A stretch of DNA of 64,000 bases from Entophlyctis helioformis (Eukaryota > Chytridiomycota > Chytridiomycetes > Chytridiales > Chytriomycetaceae). Below, in pieces: positions 1-10,014 of this stretch; the first letter of the stretch is position 1; every line of letters starts with the position of its first letter. Under the pieces are notes generated by a model. The model saw nothing but the letters and a program-made list of their open reading frames with translations, was not told the origin of the DNA and made no database searches. The stretch covers positions 19,619 through 83,618 of the forward strand of contig JAHLKH010000121.1 of assembly GCA_025526915.1 (NCBI GenBank), written 5' to 3'. The position numbers and the translations under genes were made by a program.

Positions 1-697
1 TCAATACCTTGGATTTCTTGCATACTCGGCTGCGCACCGGGCGATGCAAACGTCCGCCTCGTGGTCACACCAATGAGCCGTATGCTGTGGCTTGGTCTCG
101 AGGATCTCCGCGATCGCCTCGTAAATACGCTGCTTGTCGTCGTGCGTGAGCGTGAACGAACGTCGCAGCGCCTGTCTGTCTTTCCTGGATCATTGATGGT
201 TAGTTAGAATCGCCTCGATGTGGCATGAAGAAGTGGACGCACCTGGTCAAGTGTTTCGATCTCTTGCACTTGCCGCGTTTGCGAATGCACCGCAGAACAG
301 TGGCCACCCCATTCAGGACCTTAACGGCACGGTTCCTGTGCTCGATCTTAAGCCCAGAGTCGCCGTGCTGACCGTCAACATGAAAGACGTATGTGTGCTT
401 GTCGCCGAACTTGCCAATGAACGACTCGAGTACTGGCTCGAGGACTGACTTTCGTTCGGCCATGGATGGTTGTAGATCAGGCCTTCCTTGCCCGATAAAG
501 TACGCAAAGAAGACGCTCATCACATCGACGTGGACGATGCCGCAAGTGCTGGGTGTGGCCGTGTTGGTGTCGCTCGGATCTCGTGGCGGTTGTGCATTGT
601 CCAACACAAATGTCAACGCCGAGGACCAAGGCACGTCCTTGTGTACGACGACGGCCTTTGCCTTCCTGGAATGTGCAGACTGGCCGATGATGCCCAT
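1..697 (-). CDS. XPG/FEN1-like nuclease, copy A (5' part; runs off the left edge)
   Basis: Seen: ATG at 697-695 opens exon 1 (697-243), then a 58-nt GT..AG intron with a CTAAC branch site, then exon 2 (184-8) ending at a GTATTG donor; the last 7 bases are intron. The protein starts MGI, as FEN1/EXO1/XPG family members do. It has an XPG_N-like hydrophobic block (GIVHVDVMSVFF), a VFHVDG strand, and an XPG_I-like core HWCDHEADVCIA that would carry metal-binding acidic residues. The rest of the gene, including the second Asp cluster, is outside the window. It is clearly paralogous to the copy at 41.8-46.6 kb: same order of motifs and the same intron positions (both introns contain GATTCTAACTAAC). 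Inferred: a structure-specific or single-strand nuclease encoded by a mobile element. No frame break is visible here, so this may be the intact copy. Confidence 0.72.
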
Positions 698-766
698 GTT
701 GTGTGTGCGTGTGTGCGCAGTTGCTGATCGTGCGTGTGTGTGTGTGGTGTGTGTGTGTGTGTGTGT

Positions 767-856
<90 letters not shown>

Positions 857-2184
857 AGTTGCTGATCGTGCGTGCGCGGCTGCTGATTGTGCGCGTGTGT
901 GTGCGAGTGCGTGTGCGGTTGCTGATCGTGCAGAACTCCTCGGCGCTGAAAGCTCAATCAGACAGTTGCAGAGTGTCCGGAAAGTTCGAAAACGCTTCTC
1001 CATTCCTTGCAGCGAGCAGCCCGATGGAACAATGGACAAAGGGCTCCACGCCTCGTCCTCCATGAGCATGGCCGTGGATGGCAAGCTGGGCTCGGCACAA
1101 GGCATTTGTTCCCTTTGGCCGAGCACAATGATTGGACGCCACTGGTCGCCAAATTTAATATCATTTCATTGTTCTTGGCCAGTCACTCTGAGCAGCGAAC
1201 AGATGGCATTGATGCGGATCGTCTCTGCTTTGAGGCTGGCTTACAGCCCATCTTGAAGGGTATGGCTTGATGGCCACTGGGCAGCATACCAAGGGCCATC
1301 CTGCTTGTGGCAGTCTCGACTGGTGACAGCCGGCATTCTTCTGCAGAGACAACCGCGTCACAGCAGACCTTGACGTCTTGGTTGATGCTGGAGTGCGATG
1401 GCGCGCACAATGGCGCACGCGTCGGTAGAAGCGCCACCCCTCTTGAAACAGGCAGTGATCTAAGGGTTGGTGGCACCCAGAGCGCCACGCCCATTGTCAA
1501 GTTGAAGTGGCTTCTGAGATCATCAACCCAGATCGCCTCGATTCCACGATGCTCATAGGTTGAATCTGCAACCAAAGGCTTGCTTGATGCTCAACGGCGG
1601 TTGGATGCTGGCATGGCAGCCACAGCACTGGTTGCCCATCCAGCCTTGTTCATAGGGTCCATGCCGCAGTTGGAATCACCAAGTGCACATGGAATTGCTA
1701 GATCTCATCCGTGTGAATACCTCCAACCTGATGCCCAGCCCTCCTTTGTGCTCTGAGCAGTACTGAGATGCGCCATATCACTATCTGGCTCCTTGGAACA
1801 GAGATTGCCAACCAACACCATGACAATCCTCCAATCTTTGACCGAGTAGTCATCCCAGATCTCACAAATGTGTCGCACTTTCTTGTGATGATGGTGCAAG
1901 GCGAGTTTCTCCTTGGGCACAGTGTCTTCATTGCCGACTTTGGATGCTGTTGACTTCAGTCGCCAGCAGGTCTGGGACGACTTGTTCTTTGCAGCCTGCA
2001 GTCGATCAGCCCTTTGTTGTTGACCGAGACTGTGCATGCTGCTCGTCATTGCATTCGCGGGCATGCTGACAAGCCAGGTGGGCGTGGCTGTTGGCTGTGG
2101 ATGACGGGGTGCGACGGCATCGTGCCTTGAATGCAAGACTTGCTGATTATCTGCGCTGCTGGCTGTTGCAAAGACACTCGTCGC
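698..2184. other. Region without a recognised gene
   Basis: This is upstream of nuclease copy A. It holds a long interrupted TG/CA microsatellite, then ordinary-composition sequence. A minus-strand ORF at 1575-1183 (containing VDDLRSHFNL) and another covering 1705-2184 look partly coding but match no family I can name. A 20-nt stretch at 2150-2169 (GCTGTTGCAAAGACACTCGT) matches 19/20 a stretch near 40105, in the same plus-strand orientation. Confidence 0.4.
704..853. repeat. (TG)n/(CA)n microsatellite with interruptions
   Basis: About 150 bp of alternating TG with periodic TGTGTGGTG and GCAGTTGCTGATCGTGCG interruptions; the latter 18-mer recurs near 715, 854 and 914. It lies directly upstream of nuclease copy A. 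The long HTHT- or VCVC-type ORFs here are artefacts of the repeat. Confidence 0.9.
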
Positions 2185-2956
2185 TGTGACCTTGCTGTGT
2201 ACACCAAGGCAGCCAGGACAGAGGTTGACATGAGTGGGCAGAATTGCTGCAGGCATTCTGTGTGTATCGCCTCGACAGTTCTCAAAGTCAGACCAAGCCA
2301 AGCGCGAGGCCTTACAGCAGCTCGACGATACGCGGCAGCTCAACGATGCGCCGAGTGATCCATCCATGTCCTTGTTGGTGAGCTCGTCTGCCTCTTGTGC
2401 AATGGCTGTCAACAGTTGCGACTCTGTTGACACTGTGTGCCTTGACAATCTCGACGACGACAAGGACCTTGCGGACGAGCATGGACAGCCAGCCGTTGCT
2501 GTAGCTGCCACGCCAACAGCCAGCCGCCAAAGAGCGTCAAGCAAGCGGAAGAGAGCAGCAGCAGCTGTGCCAGTGCGTCTGTGTCGGCTGTGACGTCGGT
2601 CGTTCGGACATTGCAGCAGGCAGCCCCAGCAGCACACACAAGTGCGCCGCCTGGACGCAGAAGGCCAACAGCTGCAACAGGAATGGCACGACAGTCTTCG
2701 TGACACTACCAACACGCAACCAACTGCTGCCCCTGGGACAGGCTCAGCAGCCCACAAGCCAGCGTCAAAGCGACCACGACTTGAGAAGGCATCGCTGCAG
2801 GCTGCTCAGAGTGACTGGGAATTCGGACAAGAATATGAAATTGGATTCAAAAAGTTGAAATTGGATGCCAAATTGAACAAAATTCGAGGCAAACCAGCCG
2901 GCCAATCAGGTGCCGGCGCAAGGTTTTCTATGGGAACGAAATCAATTACCCCCCCC
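2185..2956 (+). repeat. Dispersed repeat, copy 1, ending in a C8 tract
   Basis: Seen: this segment is highly similar, in inverse orientation, to 39597-38808. Shared coding frames include KR-x-ALQQLDDTRQL, NSCDSVDTVCLD, VAVAATPTASRQRA and LDAKLNKIRGKPAGQS. A 46-47 nt candidate intron is retained in both copies, so this is not a processed cDNA copy of the host gene. The right end is CAATTA followed by eight C (2949-2956) and TCA. Copy 2 ends at the same place in a run of 26. Homology to copy 2 stops abruptly at the left, making this a 5'-truncated copy of the unit at 38.8-40.6 kb. The C tract ends two bases before the SVP26 start codon. Confidence 0.75.
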
Positions 2957-2958
2957 TC

Positions 2959-4151
2959 ATGGGATCTCAGATTGCGTTCACGCTGCTGACCTGGACCGGC
3001 CTGGTGCTGGGCCTTGTGTTTGTGACGCTCTGTCTGGGTGAGCAGCCGCCCTGAGCATGCACGTCTTGGCCCGCACAGCCTGCATCCAGCACGGTGCTCT
3101 GCTGCTCTGCTGCGCTGCGCTATCCTCTGGCAAGCGGCCGGCCAGCCCGTGCCAGCCCGCCGCCCGCCGTGCAAGCATCGGCATCTGTGTTGTTGCTGCC
3201 AACACGTCAACCCGCATCAGCCCCATCTGAACCTCGCTGCATGCGCCTTGGCTCACACTGCTGCCCTGCCCTGCCCTGCCCTGTCCAGCCTGCGGCCTCT
3301 ACTTTATGGCAGAATTCGTCGAAGAGCACACGGTCCTCACAAAGCGGATAATCAAGTACACCACCTATGTACGGCCCCCTTGCACTTCTCGCTGTCTGCA
3401 GCCCTCTGTCTGACACTTGCCGATAGACCATTGGCGCGGTTCACGTCCTGATGGCCTTTGAAGGATTCCCGCTTGCTCGCGTCGGCTTCTCCGGTGCCTG
3501 TCTCGCCATCTACTCGCTCATGCTGCCCAGCTTCCCCTCGATCCAAGTCACCAGTCCCAGCTTTATCGTCAGTTGCAGTGCGTACATCGACATCCCTCCC
3601 TTCTGCACTCTCTTGCAACGAGCCTAGCATTCTAACCACAAGGCTGGCATCTGGCATCTGGCGTCTGGCGTCTGGCACTTTTCCAGTCTTGGTCATTTCC
3701 AACCACTTTGCATGGTTCTTTTACTTTACCACCAGGCGGCACACGTTCAACGAGATTGCAAGCTTCTTTGGCCTGCTCGTGTGGCTTGTGCCGTTTCTGT
3801 ATTTTGTATCGTTGAGTGCAAACGACTACACGCTGCCCTTTGGTGAGGATTCGGGCACGCGCGCACGTCATCTGGCTGTCGCACCACACTTTGAGCCACG
3901 ACTCACACAGCCTTGTTTGGTCGGCAGATACAAAACAACGAGGAAGCCCGCTGGCGGGCCCGCCAGGCATGGGCTCGCGCTCAGCGTCAGGCAGCAGCCT
4001 CGCACCCGATGTGGGCGAGCGGTACGCGTCGTCGTCCATGGCGTCGGCGGTCTACAAGAAACGCGGCGGCGGCAACATCATCAAGTCCATTGCCCAGTTT
4101 CTGTCGTCCAAGAAAGAGGCACTCATTCCAACGTCGTCCAAGTTTGTCTGA
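2959..4151 (+). CDS. SVP26: SVP26/TEX261-family ER-Golgi membrane adaptor
   Basis: Five exons: 2959-3037, 3289-3368, 3427-3577, 3687-3842, 3928-4151 (229 aa, phases agree throughout). The protein has four hydrophobic segments and the family's hallmark stretches: GLYFMAEFVEEHTVLTKRII, FPSIQVTSPSFIVSC, FVSLSANDYTLPFG and a C-terminal SSKKEALIP. Known for the family: Svp26/TEX261 sits in early Golgi and COPII vesicles and helps load type II membrane proteins such as glycosyltransferases. The ATG chosen opens the first transmembrane helix, but it lies two bases after a repeat-derived C tract, so the 5' UTR and promoter are made of repeat sequence unless an upstream exon exists. Confidence 0.88.
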
Positions 4152-4304
4152 GCCTGCTTCCCCACCCCTTCTCGTCAACATGCCACGGCTTGCACGGATG
4201 GGATCTGAATGGACAACATGTCGGATATACGCAGCCTTTTTCATTGGATTATGATAGTGAACGCAACCGTGCATAAAATAAGAGAGGGTGATGGAGAGAC
4301 GAGC

Positions 4305-7300
4305 TCAGATAGACAGGGGTGGTGGCAGCATGGCCGGCGTCATCTCTTCGTCAAGCGACTGCATGACCGTGGTGAACGCGGCAGCGGCATACTCCTCGTG
4401 GTTCGTGGGCACAAGAATCGGCGACACAATGAACATGGAGGCTGCGTCAGACTCGCGCCGTCCGAGGATTCCGTGTCCATGGTGGGAGGCATACGGCTGC
4501 AGGAAATGCGCGTGGCTGTTGCTGTTGTTGCTGTTACCACTACCATTCGCGCCAGCGCTGCTCTGGCCGATCCCGTGACTGTGGAACGAGCCGTGGCGGT
4601 TGCGAAGTGGCGTGCCGCGCGTCGGCGTGTGTGACAGGTACGCAGGAGAGCCGTGCATGGATCCAGGCGTGGCAGACAGCGGGCTCAAAAACGCGTCGCT
4701 ATTCGTGTTATGGATGCTTCCTCCACTGAACATGGCGTGTGAGCTCTGGCGGCGGTCAAACAGCGTGGCATTGAGCAGCGGCGACTTGAAGCCAGGGGAC
4801 AGCTTGCTGGCAAGATTGGCCTCTTGCCGTTGGCGCTTCTTGCGCGTCAGGCGTTGTGCACGCCAGAACGCGCCAATCGGAATGCGCTTCCACCGGGCAT
4901 GGTCAAAGTCGACGCCAGACGGGCCGTGCTCAATAATCATGTCCATGTCAGAGCAAGACGTCGGGTCTTCATCCACACCGCTCTCGAGCTGGTCAGAGTC
5001 GACAAGATCGTCCAGCCGCATCGTCTCGGCATGATGCGGCTCTTGGGCTGTCGCTTCGGGCGTGTCGGCGTCCTCAAACGCGCTGCTCTCCCTCTCGGTC
5101 GCATCGGCGGCCGGGATCGTGGATGGCGTCTCTGGCATGGACGGCGATGGCGAAAGACCCGAAGAGACTGACGCTGCAGCAGTGGCAGCAGACGCCTTGT
5201 CCCCGGCAGTGTATCCAGACTTGCTAGCACCCGGGCCAGACCCTGATGCAGACGATACAGCCGCACTACCGTTACTACCAGCAGCAGCAGCAGCAGCCGC
5301 CGCCGCAGAAGCGCCGGCCGTGATTTGAGCAAGAGCCGCCATGATCGAGTTGGTGTTTACGGCCGAAGATGAACCAGCACTAGCTGTCGCCTTTTGCGCC
5401 TCGACAATGGCCATCGCCTGCGTCTGGATGAGAGCCACGAGATCGTCCATGCTCTTGCCCCCAAGCGCAGGAGCGGCAGACACGACTGAGCCTGATGCGC
5501 CAGATCCAGATCCAGATCCAGATCCAGATGCGGATGCAGTCGAAGAAGCCATGGCATTCAAAGGCTCCGACTTGACCTTGGCGTCTGTGCCGCGACCAAG
5601 TGACGACGATGACGATGAAGACGACGCAGCTGTAGCGGCAGCGGCGGCAGCAGCGGCGGCTTGAACAGCAGCATTGATCTTGGCCTGGATGGCGTCTGCC
5701 TCGCGTTTGCGAACCTCGGTCAAGGCACGCATGGTGGCTGGGTTCGACACGAGGGCGGCAGCGGCGGCGGCAAGTGTTGCAGGGTTGATGTTGACACTGG
5801 TGTTCTTGAGCAACGTCGAGATCAGAGCTGCAGTGACTGCAGACGGCTGGCCAAACCCGGCCGTTGGGAGCGGACGCGCCAGAGACTTGGCGTCTGCACC
5901 AGATCCGGCTGTAGAAGATGATGCAGCCCCAGCGCCAACTGGCTTCTTGGCCGTGGCTGCCGCGACGGCTGCTGCCGCTGCTGCTGCCATGGCGTTGATC
6001 GTGCTCTGCTGGAACGAGGACATGGTGGACGACTTGAGCGCGGCGAGTGCAAGCCAGGGATTGGCTACAGCGGATTGAGCGGGCGAAGGCGTTGCTGGGA
6101 ACGAGGCCTTAGAACCACGCTTGCCGCCATTGCCGATGTTGTTCAATGGAGTCATGAACTTGGCGAGGCCCGCAGCAGCCGCGGCGGCGGCAGCAGCAAT
6201 GCTTGCACTGGGAGTCGTAGCAGCACCAATGCTGTTGTTTGCTGTCGGTGTGGATGGGGGCAGCGTGGATACCACAGACGCGCGACGCTTGCCCTTGTTG
6301 CCACCGCGGCCCTGTCCCGCGCCGCTGCCAGACCCCGCGGCATTGGCATTCGGCACTTGCAGCTTGATGCTCTTGGTGGTGGTGTGGATCTCGCCATTGG
6401 GCCCAACAAACGTCTTCTTGATGTCAAACGCGATCTGCTGGGGCTGCGACGGTGGAGCCGGAACTGGAAGCGGCTCCGACTCGGCTGGCTGGCTCACCAT
6501 TGACGAAAAGGCCAATGGCCGCCCATTTGCCACGGCGCTTGCCTGAGCCATGGGAAGCGACGTCTTGGTCAGACCGGACAGGTTGAGCAGCGCTGCCAAA
6601 TGGGTGTTGGCCGCGTCAAAGATGGCGCCAGGCTCCTGCTTCAGGTCGATTGGCGCGTCCGATGCAGTCGCTACGACGGCCGCAGATGCATCGTCGCCAG
6701 CCTCGTCGTCGTCCTGACTGTCGCCGCTGTTTTCGCTCTCGTCGCTGCTGGTGTCTCCATCCGTGTCCATTTTGGCCGACTTGGACACCATATCAGACGC
6801 CTTGGGGGTCGCGTCCATATCAGTGTCCATACCAGACTCGGCGGTGGTGGTCGATGCCGCGCCAAAGGCACTGGAGAAACTGGAACTTCTGCGACGCTTG
6901 GCAGGCCTGTCCATGTCATTCGCATGGTTCTTGCCCTCATCCTCCTCGTCGCTTTGCTCGTCTCCAGCATCATCGCCCTCATCGTTGACAGCGGCAGTCG
7001 CAGAGTCACCCTCCTGTTTGCCGTCAGAGAGTGCAGCGGCAAGCTCAAAGTCGTCAAACTCTTCAAACGACGTGGCTTGGGCTAGCGTGGGTGTCGGCAC
7101 CGTGCTCCGCATTTCGGGCGAGAACAGGTTGTCAAAGCCGTCGGCCTCTTCGTCATCATCGTCGGAGGAGCTCCAGCCAGCCAACAGTCGCTCTTGAACG
7201 AGCTCCATGATGATCTCCTCTTCGGCCTTGTAAACGTCGCTCGCATTGTCTTCGTCATCGGGCTCCTCGTACACCTCGAGATCGTCCGAAGAGTAGTCGT

Positions 7301-9495
7301 GGCGATCGGCAGACGAGTCTGGATCGTCGTCTTCGTCGCCAACTCCATCGGCAATGCTCACTTCGTCGTTGCTGTCATCAAAGTCGTCCTCCATTGCGGC
7401 CAGAAGCAAGAGGTCATTGTCGTCATCGTCCGAATCGTCGTGGTCGCCGTCGTCGCGTGCAAGGATCAGGACATTGTCTCCGCCATCGCTATCTTCGCTC
7501 TGCATCAACAGCGCTTTGCCGAGCGAATCTTCGTCCGAAGCAGAGAGACCGCCAAACACCTCCATGTAGTCGTCCTCATCGTCCTCGTCATAGACGAAGC
7601 TGATGTGAAAGTCGTTGTCGTCGTTGGCCGTCCGTCTTGGGGTCGTGTGAGAGGCGGCCGCGGACATGTCGGACTCGTCGAAAAAGGCAGTCGCGTTGAC
7701 CGTGGACGATGCAGATGCAGAGGCAGTTGGCGGTGCGCTGAATGAGACAGAGGTGGCGTGGGAGGCTTTGGAAGAGCCTTGTGGAGCCGCGGTGCCCGTA
7801 GAACTGCTGCTGGACGTCACCGACATGTTGCTGCTGCTGTTGCTGCGCGGGAATGGCGACGCGTCATGACTGCGTGCCAGTTTCTCGACTCTGCCCTTTT
7901 TGAGCTTTGTCGAGGCAGCTGCGGCTGCGGGTGATGGCGTTGCTGCTGTGGCATCGGATGCAACAGAGGATGCGGCTGCCATTGACGCGGAGGCGTTTGA
8001 CTGGGGAGAGAAAAAGTCAATGGCGGGCTCTTCGTCGTTGACATGCGACTCTGAGAGGGGCGGGTGTGCACCAGCCGATCCAGCAGATGAGCGCTTTGGC
8101 GGCTTGCCTGCCTTGGCCGACTTTGCTGTTGATGCCTTGGACGACTTGGGCGGCTTTGCTGACTTTGTCGACGCTGCTTTGGATGAGCTGCGCGCCGATG
8201 GCGGCATGTACACGTCGTCATCGTCGTCCATGATGGCGGGGATGAATGGCGGAGAAGACGGAGCTGCCGGCTCGTGAATGGGAGATGCGGCCCGTTCGTG
8301 CTTGGAGGACAGGTTGGACGTGTAGGCATGGATAGACTTTCCAGCAGTCTTTCCGGCGGTTTGCGGCCTAAAAGACGCCAGTGCGTTGGGCTCATTGGGC
8401 GAGGTTGCAGACAGAGGCTCGGAGGCAGCAGCGGAAGCAGCGAATGCCTCGATGGACTTGAGCGACTTTCCACTGAAGACGGGGCGAGACTTGGAGGCGA
8501 CGCTGGATCTGGCCGACGCCACTTGCTGAGCCGAGGAGGGAATGGGACGCGTCGCCGCTGGGGTTGCTGCTGTGGTTGCGGTTGTCGTTGTAGTTGCCGA
8601 AGCAGCAGGAGCAGAGTTGCAAGTGCAGTCGCCATCGCACACGGGGCAGATGTCGTCATCGCCAAGGTCCAAGTCTGGCGCGGCAACCGAGACAACAATG
8701 GGCGACGAGATGACGGGTGCCTTTTTCTTTGCATTGCGCTTGGCCTGTGCACCGGTGCCAGCTCCAGACGAGCGACGGGGAGCAGCCGGCTTCTTGACGG
8801 GCTTGCAGGCGGTGCACAGGAAGCGCTGCTGGGCGAGGTCTTTGGCGGAGATGCATGCGCCATGGAAGCGGGCTGCAGCGACGACGGGGCGTGGGCGACA
8901 CGGCAACATCAAGAGCGCATGTAAGGTGAGTATCAGGCAGGTGCGATCCGAGCCGGTGCATGCCTGGGCAGAGCAGTTGGGACGGATGCCTACCAAGACA
9001 GGTGTAGCAGGTGACCATTGGATCCTGCGGCTGGACGGCGCGCGAGCAGCCGCCGCAGATGGGCATGCCGGACGCATCTTCTTTGTTCTGTCGCTGTGCA
9101 GGCTGCTGCTGCTGTTGTTGCGACTGCTGCTGCTGTTTTGCAGAGGGACGACGTGGCTTGTGATCCGAGCCAGCGGGCTGTGCGTGGGCAGACGAGCCGT
9201 CCGAGGCGAGGGCAGCCAGAGCCGCGGCAGCAGCCTTGGGAACCGTCTTTGAGCCCGTCGCAGACGACGGCTGCTTGATCATTGACGAGGCGGGCGTCGT
9301 CGTCGTTGTGGTTGAGGTGGTTGCGGTGGACGTCGTCGTCGTCGTCGTTGTCGTGGGGACAGGTGGATGGGTGGTGGGGTGTGCAGAAGGGCCGGAAGAC
9401 TCCAGCTGATCAACTCGTTTTTTGGCTTGCGACGGCATGGATTTGCAGTTCGAATCTGCAGCAGGAGCGGCCGAGGGCGAAGCATTGTGCGCCAA
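4305..9495 (-). CDS. PHD-finger, IFH1/CRF1-like regulator with acidic and low-complexity regions
   Basis: Two exons, 9495-8994 and 8872-4305, give about 1,689 aa. A PHD finger is split by the intron: CGGCSRAVQPQDPMVTC before it, then FHGACISAKDLAQQRFLCTAC after it (Cys4-His-Cys3 pattern). Next come a short ICPVCDGDCTC motif, long Ser/Ala/Thr tracts, a very acidic stretch, and near the C terminus RWKRIPIGAFWRAQR followed by a basic run. From memory, ICPVC-x-x-x-CTC and the W..IPIG.F.R pattern recall fungal IFH1/CRF1 coregulators of ribosomal-protein genes. Inferred role: nuclear transcriptional coregulator reading histone tails. The PHD assignment is firm; the IFH1/CRF1 link should be treated as a lead. 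Confidence 0.7.
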
Positions 9496-10014
9496 TGGCG
9501 GACGGTGCCGTTGAGGGCGATGGCGTCGACGGGGCCGTTGGGGGCGGTGGCAGGTGGCAGGTGGCAGGCATCAGTCAGTGGCCGTGCTCTCTGCCCGTAG
9601 GCCCTCTGCCGTCCTCTGCCCGCCAGCCCGTCCATGCAGCCATCCAACGCAGGCAGCATGCACAGGGCCATCCAACGCAGCGCAGCCCAGCACAGGGCAG
9701 GGCCGCAGGCAAATTCAAGCTTCCTTCAGCGCAAGCGAGAAAAAAGAAGGCGGCAAACGGCCGGCAAGGGTTGCTCTGGCGCTTCCCTCCTGCGCTTCCC
9801 GCTGGCGCTTCCCTCCTGCTCGGCAGGCTGGCTGGACCACTGGCTGGACCACTCGCTCGCACGCACCTTGATTTCATCAACAACGTCGAGGTTGAAGCCT
9901 GTGTGTGTGTCTCGGTGGTGTGAGCTGCGCGCGGGCCGCTCGTTCTGATGTTGAGTTTGGCGGCAAGAGCGAGTGAGTCGTCCAACTGGTGATAATGCCG
10001 GGTTTATTGCGGGT
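9496..10014. other. Intergenic region, 5' of the PHD-finger gene
   Basis: 520 bp between the start of the PHD-finger gene and the 3' end of the next minus-strand gene. It contains repeated CATCCAACGCAG and GCGCTTCCCTCCTGC/GGCTGGACCACT units (9640-9860). I see no gene in it; it presumably holds the PHD gene promoter. Confidence 0.5.

Noticed and set aside
613..1126. HTHT/VCVC-rich ORFs on both strands
   Set aside because: Products of the TG/CA microsatellite; no coding signal beyond it.
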